The notes beneath the pieces were generated by a model that was given only the letters and a program-made list of their open reading frames with translations, was not told where the DNA came from and did no database searches. A DNA stretch of 64,000 nucleotides, from the NCBI RefSeq assembly GCF_900660575.1, contig NZ_LR215008.1:496001-560000 (forward strand), read 5' to 3'. This document shows positions 35,406 to 46,032 of this stretch, one piece after another. The translations under genes were made by a program, and so were the position numbers. This DNA is from Mycoplasmopsis pulmonis (GTDB taxonomy: Bacteria; Bacillota_I; Bacilli_A; Mycoplasmatales; Metamycoplasmataceae). How positions within the stretch are numbered: the first letter of the stretch is position 1; each line of letters starts with the position of its first letter.

Positions 35406-37213
35406 TGAACAATCTTTGAGAAATTGAAAAAAAGATTTTAGAAAAAACAACTCTTTCAAATCTCATAGGTAAATTAATTTCAATTAAACCGAAGGGCAAA
35501 AGTTTTTGAGCCCTTTGTCCTTTTCATGATGATAAAAACGCTTCCCTTTCTATAAGCGATCAAAAAGCAATGTTTTCTTGCTTTTCTTGCAATGTCCGAG
35601 GAGGACTTTTTGTTTTTTATTCAAAATTTTTAAATAAAAGCTATGTTGAAGTTGCCAACATGCTAGCCAAAGAATTTGACCTTGATTTTCACTTTGACCA
35701 ACAAGAAAAAGAAAAATATAATGAAAATGAACAGCTTTTTATTGATGTAACTTCCATTGCAAATCACTATTTTAAAGTTTCTTTAAAATCTCAAGTTCAC
35801 TCTAATTCAAAGCTTGTTAATTTTTTAAAATCAAGAGGAATTTCTAGAGAAACAGCCAGTGAATTTGAAATAGGCTATGATGACGGAAATTTTTGAAAAA
35901 TCCCAAATAAAGAAAAAAAGAACTTTAGCTTTTTTTTATCAAATAATCTAATTGTTAAAAAAGAAACTAATCAATATTATGATTTTTTCTACAAAAGAGT
36001 AGTTTTTCCAATCCACAATAGCTTTGGAGATGTAGTGGGCTTTTCGGGAAGGGCCCTTGATGAAAATAACATCAAATATTTAAACAGCCCTGAAAGCCTT
36101 GTTTTTAAAAAACACAAAATTCTCTACAACTGAGCAAAAGCCAAAGAAAAAGCCATTCAAGAAAAAAAACTCTACATTACTGAGGGCTTTATGGACACAA
36201 TAGCTCTTTATAAAATTGGAATTAAAAATGCCATTGCTATTATGGGAACAAACCTTTCAAATGAACAGCTTGAGCTTATTCCTAAAGACATTGAACTAAT
36301 TTTTTTTCTTGATGGAGATCAAGCTGGAAAAAATGCAGTTTATAACATCTTAAAAAAAATCATAAAAATGCGCTCAAAAATTAGTGTTATTGAAAATGAT
36401 TCAAAGCAAGATCCTGATGAGCTTTTAAAACAAAAAGGAGCTAATTTTTTAAAGGAGCTAATTGAAAAAAACAAAAAACCTGCCATTGACTACCTTTATG
36501 AGTTTTTACTTACTTCAAAGTACAATATCAATAACTCAGAGCATTTAATTTCTTTTGTAAATGATTTTGCACCTCTTCTTTCAAGCCAAAATAATATCGT
36601 TATTGATAAATACGAAAATCTTCTAATGAAACACTCAATAAACATTAGAAAATTTTTAACCTATCAAAATCAAAAATATGATAGAATTAATCAATATAAT
36701 TCACTACAACAGAGATTTTATGAAGAACTAAAACAAAAAAAGAAGGCAAATTCTAGAGAAGAGATTTTAAAAAAACAATATCAAAACTTATATGTTAAGT
36801 TGCTTTTAAGCTTACTTAACTCAAATGCATTGCTAGAATACTTTCTAAGGCATAACATTGAAGAAAGAATTATTTTTGAGCAAACAAACAATGGACAAGA
36901 GTCTAAACTAAAAGATATACTTAGAAAAATTATTAAAATCCAAAAGGAAAAAAAATCTGAAACTACAATTGAAGATTTACCCTTAGAAGATCAAGAAATA
37001 TTAAGGTGATATTTACAAAAAGACTCTTGATTTAAAAGCGACTATGCAAAAGAAGGAGATTTAGACCTTCTAGCCAATCAGATTTCTGAGTCATATTTAG
37101 AATATGAAAAGAGCCAAAAAATTTCAAAAACACTAGAAATGCCCTCTTTAGATGAAGAAAAACAAAAAATCTTGAAAAGAGTGATTTTGCAAAGAAGGAG
37201 TAAAAATGACTAA
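35405..37213 (+). CDS. dnaG: DNA primase
   Basis: Makes RNA primers at the replication fork. 602 aa. The N-terminal zinc finger (CPFH about residue 37, then CFSC) is followed by the RNA polymerase domain and a TOPRIM fold with TEGFMD (about 258) and LDGDQAG. The C-terminal helicase-binding region is helical. The GTG start overlaps the glyS stop by 1 nt. The 3' end overlaps rpoD by 8 nt. TGA is read as Trp at several sites. Confidence 0.96.
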
Positions 37214-38537
37214 GAATTCAAGTTCAAGTTACAATCAAATAATAAATGATATTTCTAAAATCATGAAAAAAAGAAAAGTTAAAACTCTATCTCAAAGCGA
37301 AATTTTTGAACTTTTAGATAGTGAAGGACTGTTTATCGATGAAGATTCAAGTGATGAGTTTTTAGACGTTTTGAAGGAAAAGAAAATCCTTCTAGATGAA
37401 GTTGACCCCGATGATCTAGTGGAAGTTTCTGGTGATACAATCGAAAATGAACTCGATGATGAAGTTGATATCAAAAAACTAAAAAGCATTGAAAAAGAAA
37501 TGCTTAATGATGATCTTTTTAACGATGATGATTTAAATGATGATGGTGATGAAGACTTTGAAAGTAACATCTTTGATGACGATGAAATCAAAGAGTATAG
37601 TTCTAAATCATTACAAGACAAAAACATCTCAAAACTTTCAGGAGAAAAATTAAAAAGTAAGTTAATTGAAACCAATGACATTGTTAAATGGTACATGAGA
37701 TGAATTGGTAAATATGGAACTCTTTTAACAGCTGCTGAAGAAAAACAACTTGCAATTGATATGAAAAAAGGTGGACTTAAAGGTAAAAGAGCAAAAGATA
37801 AGCTAATTAATCGCAACCTTCGTTTAGTTATAAATAATGCTAAAAAATATAAAAATAGAGGACTTTCTTTTATTGACTTAATTTCAGAGGGTAATGCTGG
37901 AATTATTAAAGCTGTTCAAAAATTTGATGAATCTAAAGGATTCAAATTTTCAACTTATGCAACTTGATGAATTAGACAATCAATTACAAGAGCAGTAGCC
38001 GATCAAGCTAGAACAATTAGAATTCCAGTTCACATGGTTGAGACTATCAATAAAATTATTAAAATTGAAAGAGAACTTCAACAAGAATTAGGAGTCAATC
38101 CCACAGATGAGCAAATTGCTGAAAGATATGGAAATGACTACGATGCTAAAAAAGTTCGTTACATAAGAAAAATGAACATAGATCCAATTTCACTTGATAA
38201 AACAGTTGGTAAAGAAAATGATTCATTTTTTTCAGACTTTGTTAAAGATGAGAGTGTAATTTCACCAATTGACCATGCTGCAAAAGAAGACTTAAACGAA
38301 CATTTATTAGAACTTTTAAATGAGCAACTCACTGAAGAAGAAAGAGTCTTAATTATGAAAAGATATGGAATAGGAGAAGATGAAAATGGAGTTCCTTATC
38401 AAGTTCATACTTTTGACCAATTAGCAACAGAAAAAAACACTTCTAAAGAAAAAATAAGACAATGGGAAAACAAAATCCTTAGAAGACTTAAAGCTACTAA
38501 AAAAAGAAAAATTCTTAAAGAATACTTAGTTAAATAA
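37206..38537 (+). CDS. rpoD: RNA polymerase primary sigma factor
   Basis: Sigma-70 family promoter-recognition subunit, 443 aa. The acidic N-terminal region (about residues 50-130, very rich in Asp/Glu) precedes regions 2.1-2.4 ([50 protein letters not shown]). Region 3 ([14 protein letters not shown]) and region 4 ([30 protein letters not shown]) follow. Region 4.2 is diverged from the usual RERIRQIE, which could fit relaxed -35 recognition and agrees with the weak -35 boxes seen in this window. SD GGAG lies upstream inside dnaG. Confidence 0.96.
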
Positions 38538-38542
38538 TTTTT

Positions 38543-38582
38543 AAAATCACCAAAGCTTGTAAAATTCTTTGGTGATTTTTTT
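38543..38582 (+). terminator. Terminator of glyS-dnaG-rpoD
   Basis: Perfect 13-bp stem AAAATCACCAAAG with CTTTGGTGATTTT, 11-nt loop, T-run. Confidence 0.9.
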
Positions 38583-38719
38583 ATTTTCAAAGCCAAAAAG
38601 CCTTATTTTAAAATGGTTTATTTTAAATTTTATTTTATAATTCTAAAGTTCTTAGCAAATTTAGAACAACATTAAAATAATCACTTATTTAATTTAAATT
38701 TAAAAGAAAGAGGTTTTCT

Positions 38720-39304
38720 ATGTCTTTAAAATTTTTTAAAAAGACTTTTTTAGCCATTAGCTTAGTTGCACTTCCTAGTCTTTTGTTTACAGCATGTGTT
38801 GGACAAAAAAACGAAACTAAAAAAGAAAGTGCTCCGACTAGTCCAAATACTCAAAATAACCAAAGTAATCAAAGTACTACAAAACAAACAAATCTAAGTT
38901 ATGCAAATAATTTTGAAATTAAACCAAAAGCAAATGTTGAAGACAGAAGACTATTACATCCAGCTGCCCCTGAAAATAAACTTATTGATGGTAAATTCAG
39001 ATTTTCACTTCGCCACTCTCCTGTAAGAGGTTTAACTGGTGAGTGAGTTGCCTATGCAACAGAGGTAAAAGCAGCAAATGACAACAGCCTAGTTATGCCT
39101 GTAAACATCCATAAAGCAGAGGCAAGTGTTAAAACTGTAAATGACATTGACGCTGAAGCTTCACTTGTTTTTAACTTCGAAACTCTAAACACTTCCCAAA
39201 AAGGAAAACACTTTACCTTCTACTTCATTAAAAAAGATGGTTCTCAAAGAATTTTGTTTAGCCAAGCCAACATTGAAGCTAATAGAGATATTTTTACAGT
39301 ATAA
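38720..39304 (+). CDS. Small lipoprotein, function unknown
   Basis: 194 aa. Lipidation signal with LFTAC (Cys at about residue 26), then a Gln/Asn/Ser/Thr-rich linker (about 30-60) and a compact C-terminal domain beginning near RRLLHPAAPEN. SD AGAGG precedes the ATG. Monocistronic with its own terminator. No known domain recognised. Confidence 0.85.
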
Positions 39305-39356
39305 GCTTAATTTAAGTTAAAAAACAAAGTTTTAATTAATAAAAATTAAATCTTCC

Positions 39357-39392
39357 AAGTTTTGCCTTTAAAAAGAGGCAAAACTTTTTATT
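39357..39392 (+). terminator. Terminator of the small lipoprotein gene
   Basis: 11-bp stem AAGTTTTGCCT/AGGCAAAACTT with an 8-nt loop and a T-run. Confidence 0.9.
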
Positions 39393-39516
39393 TAAAACTA
39401 GTTGAAAAACGAATTTTGCAATTTCCTTGACTTTTGCTATAAAATAAAAAAATATTGTATTTTTACATATTTAAATTTTAAAAATTTATTAAAAAATATG
39501 AAGAAAAGAGGATATC

Positions 39517-40290
39517 ATTTTAAAAATTAAAGATGTGACTTTGTTATTGGAAGAAAAATATCCAATCGAAAATTGTGAACCATGGGATTTTTGTGGTTTT
39601 TCTTATAAAGTAAACTTTTATAACAGAGAAGATTTAACAGGGATTGTAGTTGCCCTTGATCTAACAGATCATGTTTTAGAAAAAGCTATTGAAGAAAAAG
39701 CTAATTTAATAATTACACATCACCCTTTTATTTATAACAATAATCTAGAAGAAGAATTTGCTAATTTCCCTTACAAAGAAAAAATATATAACAAGCTTGT
39801 AAAACTAAAAATAAGTGTTTATTCACTTCATACAAACTTTGATGCAGACAAACAAGGAACTAGCTATTGAGTAGCAAAAGAATTTTTCCCAGATGAAAAA
39901 CCCTCTCCACTTGGAAAATATGGAGCTCTTATAAAAACTAAAATAGAACTTAGTGAACTAAAGGCTATTTTAAGAAAAAAATATAGCGGTCCAATTATGA
40001 CAAACAACAAAAAAGCTTCTTTTTCATTTAATGGAGTTGCCTTTTTTGCAGGTTCAGGAGATAGCCCTGAAATTAATGAACACACAACTAAAAACAACAT
40101 TCTAATCACCTCTGATACTAAATGATCAGACTGGATTTTTCTAAGTCAAAACAAAAAAACTTTAGTCAACATCTCTCATCAAACTGAAGAGCTTTTTATT
40201 AAAGTTATTTACTTTTTATTAACTAAAAAATTCAAAAAAGGCGTAAACGTTTCAACTTTTTACTACAAAAACTTGATTAACTCATTGTAA
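39517..40290 (+). CDS. Nif3-like dinuclear metal-centre protein
   Basis: About 257 aa, NIF3/YqfO (GTP cyclohydrolase I type 2-like) family; exact function unsettled. N-terminal LLLEEKYPIENCEPWDFCG and LIITHHPFIYN (metal-binding HH), then SVYSLHTNFD (His and Asp ligands). The final domain holds VAFFAGSGDSPEI. No ATG fits the expected N-terminus. An ATT at 39517 follows an AGAGG SD with 5-nt spacing and gives the normal LKIKDVTLLLEEKYP beginning; a GTG at 39535 is the alternative and would cut six residues. dUTPase follows after 12 nt. Confidence 0.85.
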
Positions 40291-40302
40291 AATAATTCAA
40301 TC

Positions 40303-40791
40303 ATGTTTAATATCGAAAAAATGCTGCGCGAGCAAGAAAAACTAGATAATCTCATTTTAAAAAAATGTAACATTTTAAATTTTGAAGCTGTTCAAAATAA
40401 AGTTGCTCTTGCACTTTTAGTTGAAGTTTCTGAACTAGCAAATGAAGTTCAATCATTTAAATATTGAAAACTTTCAAAACAAATTGACCTAGCTAAAGTC
40501 AAAGAAGAATACTCAGATGGAATTCATTTTTTAAATTCAATCTCCTTTTATTATCAGCTAAGCAATTTAATCCCTTTTAAAGTAATTTCGCCCGATATTA
40601 ACGAGCAATTTAGAGCTGTTTTTATCTCAATAGCTGAGTTTATGAAAAAACCTTCAAAAGAGTCTATTTTAGAGGTTTACTCACTTTATTTAGGAATAGC
40701 TAAGTTGTTAAATATTTCAAATGAAGAAATTGAAAAATCTTATTTTGAAAAAAACTTAATTAATCAAAAAAGAGCTAAGGGATCATATTAA
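40303..40791 (+). CDS. Dimeric (all-alpha) dUTP diphosphatase
   Basis: Hydrolyses dUTP to dUMP, keeping uracil out of DNA. 162 aa. The metal-binding motifs of the all-alpha NTP pyrophosphatase family are visible: LLVEVSELANE (E-x2-E) and KEEYSDGIHFL (E-x2-D). Not the trimeric Dut family. A TAAAAT lies 9 nt before the ATG and overlaps the Nif3 stop, and no SD is present. Confidence 0.85.
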
Positions 40792-40817
40792 TTTATTTCA
40801 AAAATTATTTCAAAAAA

Positions 40818-40849
40818 GGCCTAAGTAATTAATTGGGCCAATTTTTTTT
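40818..40849 (+). terminator. Terminator after the dUTPase gene
   Basis: GGCCTAA pairs with TTGGGCC (one G-T pair) around an 8-nt loop, followed by a run of eight T. Confidence 0.65.
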
Positions 40850-40886
40850 AATTTTTAAAAAAGTTTGTAAAATTTAAATAATACTT

Positions 40887-40903
40887 TGAGCCAAAAAGGC
40901 TCA
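40887..40903 (+). promoter_or_regulatory. Hairpin in the tpiA leader
   Basis: TGAGCC-AAAAA-GGCTCA, a perfect 6-bp stem, ends 15 nt before the start codon and just upstream of the SD (CTAGGAG). It could affect initiation or mRNA stability. Confidence 0.4.
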
Positions 40904-40917
40904 TTTCTAGGAGAAAA

Positions 40918-41664
40918 ATGAAAAAACTTTTAATTATAGGTAATTGAAAAATGAACAAAACTTATGATGAGGCACGTGATTTTATCAATGCTTTTTCTAA
41001 TGCATATGCACTTAATGGAGCAAAAATTTCTGAAAATATTGAATATGGAATTGCCCCGTCTTTTACAAATATGTCACTTTTTAACAAAGAATTACTTGAA
41101 AAAACTAACATTAATTTAGTAGCTCAAAACATAAATGAAAATCGAAGTGGAGCTTTTACTGGTGAAATTAGTGCACAAATGCTTAAATCAATTAATGCCA
41201 AATATGTTATTGTAGGTCATAGCGAAAGAAGACAAAACTATCGAGAAACTAACAAAATTGTTAATCAAAAAGCCAAAGCTGCCATTGAAAATGGACTTAT
41301 TCCAATTATTTGTGTTGGAGAGAGCTTAGAAGAATATGAAGCTGGAAAAACCAAAGCTGTTATTAAAAAACAAATTAAACAATCTCTTGAAGCTCTTGAT
41401 CTTTCTAAAATTGTTGTTGCATATGAGCCAATTTGAGCAATAGGAACTGGAAAAGTAGCAACAGCTGAAGTAGCTCAACAAATTTGTAAGTTTATTAGAT
41501 CAATTACCTCAAAAGATTTAATAATTCAATATGGAGGAAGTGTTAGTCCATCAAATATTGAAAATCTAATGAAACAAGAAGATATAGACGGAGCTTTAGT
41601 AGGAGGAGCTTCATTAGAGGTTGATAGTTTTTTTGAACTAATAACCTTTAATGCTTTAAAGTAA
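40918..41664 (+). CDS. tpiA: Triosephosphate isomerase
   Basis: Interconverts dihydroxyacetone phosphate and glyceraldehyde 3-phosphate in glycolysis. 248 aa. GNWKMNKT at the N-terminus (Asn and Lys of the active site), the general acid His in IVGHSERR, and the catalytic Glu in VVAYEPIWAIGTGK. The phosphate loop region is LVGGASLE. A clear GGAG SD lies upstream. It is followed 2 nt later by gpmI, forming a two-gene glycolytic operon. Confidence 0.97.
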
Positions 41665-41666
41665 TT

Positions 41667-43184
41667 ATGGAAAACAAAAAAAATAAAAAAGTTATCTTAG
41701 TTGTAATTGATGGACTAGGACTAAGAAAAGAAAAAATTGGTAATGCCTTTGAACTAGCTAAAACACCATTTTTTGACAAAATGTTCAAAGAATTTCCTTG
41801 AAGCTTTATTCAAGCTTCAGGAAAATTTGTAGGTCTTCCTGAAGGGCAAATGGGTAATTCAGAAGTAGGCCATTTAAACATTGGAGCTGGTCAAATAGTT
41901 TATACAGGGCTTTCTTTAATTAATAAAGATTTAGAGGAAAAAAATTTTATTAATAATAAGGCTTTTTTAGAAGTTATTGAAGATGTTAAAAAAAATAACT
42001 CAACTCTTCATTTAATGGGCCTTGTCTCTCCTGGAGGAGTTCATTCTTTAGAAGATCACTTATTTGAAATAATAGATGTAGCTTATCAAAAAGGACTAAA
42101 AAAAGTCTCAGTTCATGTCTTTGGAGATGGTAGAGATGTAGCTCCTCGATCAATTAAAAGCTCTTTTGAAAAACTTGAAAAAATAACCAACAAATATAAC
42201 TATGATATTGCCAGTATTTCAGGAAGATTTTATTCAATGGACCGAGATAAAATCTTTGAAAGAACAGAAAAAGCCTATGAAGCTCTTCTAGGAAATTCTA
42301 ATTCAAAATTTGATAACTGATCAGAGTTTTTAAACAAGCAATACTCTCAAGAAATTAGCGATGAATTTTTTATTCCATCAATTAATGCAAGCAAAAATGT
42401 TAACTTTGTTAAAGATGGAGATAGCATAATTTTCTTTAACTTCAGACCTGATAGAGCTCGTCAATTAACTCATTTATTAATTGGCTCTTCTTTATATGAT
42501 TTTAAGCCAAAAAAACCAGTCAAAATTAACAAATTCTGTTCAATGATGAAATATGAAGGAATTGAAACTTTAATTGCCTTTGAAGAGATGGAAATTAAAA
42601 ATCCAATTGGAAAAGTTGCTGAAAAAGCTGGTTTAAAACAGCTGAGACTAGCTGAGACTCAAAAATATGCTCATGTAACTTATTTTATGGATGGTGGAGT
42701 TGACATTGAATATAAAAACTCAAAAAGAATTATGGTTGAGTCTCAAAAAGTACGCTCTTATGCAGATCATCCTGAAATGTCGGCTAAAGGCATTACTGAT
42801 GAGCTAATTAAAAATGCCAAAGACTTTGATCTAACTATTTTAAACTACGCAAACCCTGATATGGTAGGTCACACCGGAGTTTTAACTTCAACTATTAAAG
42901 CTGTTGAAATTCTTGACTATGAACTTTCAAGGTTAGTTGATTTTGCTCAAAAAAATAACATCACAGTTTTTATTACAGCCGATCATGGCAATGCTGAAGT
43001 TACAGAAGATGACAAAGGAAATCCTCAAACCAAACACACTTCAAATCCAGTAATGTTAATTACAAGTGATAAAAACCTAAAATTAAAAGATGGAAAACTA
43101 GCAAACATAAGCCCTACAATCCTAGATTATCTTGACATTGAAAAACATGAAGATATGAATGAAGAGTCTCTAATTATTAAATAA
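41667..43184 (+). CDS. gpmI: 2,3-bisphosphoglycerate-independent phosphoglycerate mutase
   Basis: Converts 3- to 2-phosphoglycerate with two Mn ions. 505 aa. The alkaline-phosphatase-like fold shows LVVIDGLGLRK, catalytic Ser in MGNSEVGHLNIGAG (about residue 64), FNFRPDRARQ, and the second metal site FITADHGNAEV. Starts 2 nt after tpiA with no strong SD, so coupled. A strong terminator follows. Confidence 0.97.
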
Positions 43185-43211
43185 AAATTAAAGCTGATAT
43201 TAACAAATTGA

Positions 43212-43268
43212 ATTTAAGAAAAACTAGCTTTTAGGAAAAACAAGGCTAGTTTTCTTAAATTTTTCTTT
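43212..43268 (+). terminator. Terminator of tpiA-gpmI
   Basis: Long stem (TTTAAGAAAAACTAGC with GCTAGTTTTCTTAAA, one bulge), a 16-nt loop and T-rich tail. Confidence 0.85.
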
Positions 43269-43303
43269 TTTTTGCAATTTTTCAGTTTTTTGACTATTAA
43301 TAA

Positions 43304-43846
43304 ATGAGTCTAAAAAGATTAAAAAAAATACTTTCTAAACTCAAAGATGAAATTATGATCAAATCCAAGTGAAAAAAACTTTTACTAGTCTCAGCTTTAG
43401 TTGTAGTTTTAGCTTCTTTTTTTATCTATAGTTTTTCAGTTAATAACTCAAAAACTACTATAGAAAAAAGTGACAAAATTACAATAACTCTAAAAGGAGC
43501 TTTTAAATATCCAGGAATTAAACTTGTTAAAAGACAAGCTAGTTTAAGAACTATTTTTAAAGAAGCTGGACTGATGACCAATGCTGATTTAGAAGGAATT
43601 AATCTAGAATCTAGTGCCATTGAAAATAAAGTTTATAAAATTCAGCTAAAAAGCAATGTTGAAAAAATTAGATGAGATCAAATAACTCAGGAGCTTTTAA
43701 AATCATGGTCAATAAAATCAAATATTATTGAAAAACTAATCAAACTTAAAGACACAGGAGCAAAAGTTTCTTGAAAAGAAATTGATTCAATAAATGGCAT
43801 AGGTCCTATTACCTTAAATATTTTGAAAAAAAATATTCAACTTTAA
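43304..43846 (+). CDS. comEA: ComEA-like membrane protein with HhH domain
   Basis: About 180 aa. One membrane anchor near the N-terminus (LLLVSALVVVLASFFIYSF), a SLBB-like middle (KITITLKGAFKYPGIKLVKRQASLR), and a C-terminal helix-hairpin-helix DNA-binding motif (KEIDSINGIGPITLNIL). This is the ComEA layout: a surface DNA receptor for uptake. A promoter-like TTGCAA-N17-TATTAA lies so close to ATG 43304 that the true start may be the next Met at 43355. It overlaps the ComEC-like gene by 76 nt. Confidence 0.75.
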
Positions 43847-45042
43847 ATACAAACTTTTACTTATTTTTTCCAATTTTATTTTTTTTATTTTTTAACTACT
43901 CTAAAATTTTCTTAGTAATTATTACAATTTTATTTTTTGTTTTTTCTTTAAAGAAAATCAAAAAATTAATTTACTTTTCAATATCTCTAAGTATTTGCTT
44001 TTTTTCAATTGGAATAAATCGTCTTTATTTAAACAAAACTAATTTGCAAGTAGAGGCAAACTATGCTATTTCACAAAAATATAAAAATGGCTATGTTATT
44101 CAAAATAATTTTCAAAGAATTCTTTTAATAACTAATAAAGATTTAGATCAAAATTTTATATACAAAATAAAAGGAAAACAAGAAAAATTAGATAATTCAA
44201 ATTATGCTAATTTTTTAAAATCTAATTTCGTTTTTTCAACAATTAAAACCAAAGAAATTACTAAAACTTTTTCAAACAAAAGTTTCAGAAATAAAATCAA
44301 AAACTACTTTGAAAACTCTCCTAGTTATTATCAAAAATATGTTCCTCTTATTTTACTTAATCATAAAAGTCAAATAAATCAAAAAGAATATAAATCCATT
44401 GAAAATCTTGGAATAGTTCATCTTGTAGTAATTTCTGGTTTTCACATAAATTTAATTTTTTGACTTTTAAATTTTGCTTTTAACAAAGTTAAAATAAAAC
44501 CTTTTTATTCCAACTTTTTTAGCATCTTTTTGATTTCATCTTTGGTAATTTTACTTGGAATTTCAATGCCAATATATCGGGTTTTATTTTTCTATTATTT
44601 CAAGTTTTTTTATGAGAGTTTTATTTATAAAAAGGGCAAAGTAAAAATATCGAAAATTCAAATTTTGCTCATTTCACTAGTTGCAATTTTTACTATAAAT
44701 CCAAATGTTATTTTTTCACTTTCAACTATATTTACATATAGCATAACTTTTGTTATTTTATGATCAAGCAAATTCAAATTTAAAAATAAAATTTTAAAAG
44801 CTTTATTTATCTCATTTTTAGCTTATGCAACTTCTGCTTTAATTTTGATAATTTTTCAAAACAAAATTTATCCTTTTGCATTTTTTTATTCAATAATTTT
44901 TAGCCCAATTATTTCATTTGTTTTTATTGTTAGTGTGTTATTTTTTTGACTTAAAAATTTCATAGATTTTATCTATTTAATTTTTGATAAGTTGATTCAA
45001 AGTCTAAATACTTTTTCACTTGTGTGAGAATTAAAATTTTAA
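43771..45042 (+). CDS. comEC: ComEC-like competence channel protein
   Basis: About 423 aa, with about ten membrane segments. The competence-domain signature IENLGIVHLVVISGFHINLIF is clear (compare H-L-x-A-I-S-G-x-H). No in-frame ATG exists at the beginning. A TTG at 43771 preceded by AGGAG (43756-43760) 10 nt upstream is the best start and overlaps comEA. The C-terminal metallo-beta-lactamase domain of full ComEC (~750 aa) is absent, as in other mycoplasma forms. With ComEA it would make a minimal DNA-import pair. Confidence 0.8.
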
Positions 45043-45070
45043 ATTTTTAAGAATTTATTTTATAAATAAA

Positions 45071-45076
45071 TATAAT
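45071..45076 (+). promoter_or_regulatory. -10 element of a leaderless holA
   Basis: TATAAT, then 7 nt, then ATG at 45084; no SD. Confidence 0.55.
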
Positions 45077-45083
45077 TTGAACA

Positions 45084-46028
45084 ATGCATTTAATTTATGG
45101 ACAAGAAGAATTTTTAATTGAATCAAAAACAAAAAACATAATTGAGAATCAAAAAAAAGATTCGATAGTTTTTACATTTTATGAAAACTTTGAAATTGAT
45201 GATCTTTTAAATGATATTGTTCAAAAAGATCTTTTTAGTCCTAATAAAATAATTCATATTAAAAACTGAAAATTACTTGAAAATCCAAGACCTTCAAAAG
45301 TAATTTTAAACAAACTAAAATTGCTTAGCGAAATAATAGAAAATGATAAAAGTTTAATTTTTATTTTTTCTCACATTGGTGAAATTGAAAAAAATTTTTT
45401 AAGTGATTTTTTATTAAAAAAAGCTTCAGTAAAACACTATAAAAAACTTGAGTTAAATGAAAAAATTAAATTCATTGAAAGCTATGTTACTAAAAACAAA
45501 ATTAAAATTTCAACAGTGCTTATTTCTTATTTATTAATCAATGTTTCATCATCTATTTCAATTGTTATAAATGAAATTAATAAACTATTTTTAGAAAACC
45601 AAAACATCACTAGAGAAATGATTGAAAAGTCAGTTGGTTTTTATACTAAAGAACCTAACTTTGAATTTATCAATTCAATCAAATCTAGAAATTCAAATTC
45701 AATTTGAAAAACATTTTTAGAACAAAAAAATTCAGGAATTGAACCTTTAGATCTTTTAAAACAAATTTCATCAGCTTTTATTTTAGGAAATAAAATTAAC
45801 AACATCATCAAATTAGATCACTCACTTGATCAAGTTGCTAAAATTTTAAATGTGCACATTTATAGAGCAAAAGAAATTTTTTCTTTAATTAAAGGTTTTA
45901 GTCAAAACTCAATTAATGAAATTATCGAATTATTAGAGTTAACTGATAAAAGAATCAAAACTACATATATGGATCCTGAGATGGCTTTAGATTTTTTTAT
46001 TCTAAAATTAATTAGACACTATAATTAA
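45084..46028 (+). CDS. holA: DNA polymerase III delta subunit
   Basis: Clamp-loader wrench that opens the beta ring. 314 aa, diverged, as usual in mycoplasmas. MHLIYGQEEFLIES at the N-terminus and the LxxIxxAFILGNKI/IYRAKE pattern in the C-terminal collar domain fit the family. TGA encodes Trp at three places. It has its own -10 next to the ATG and follows comEC by 41 bp, the common comEC-holA neighbourhood. Confidence 0.85.
46020..46025 (+). promoter_or_regulatory. -10 element of a leaderless GH13-like gene
   Basis: TATAAT formed by the last codons of holA, then 7 nt, then ATG at 46033; no SD. Confidence 0.5.
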
Positions 46029-46032
46029 AATT

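Noticed and set aside
37292..37816. 174-codon Ser-rich open frame antisense to rpoD
   Set aside because: Composition mirrors the acidic region of rpoD (GAT/GAA read backwards as ATC/TTC); no start signals, and rpoD is certain.
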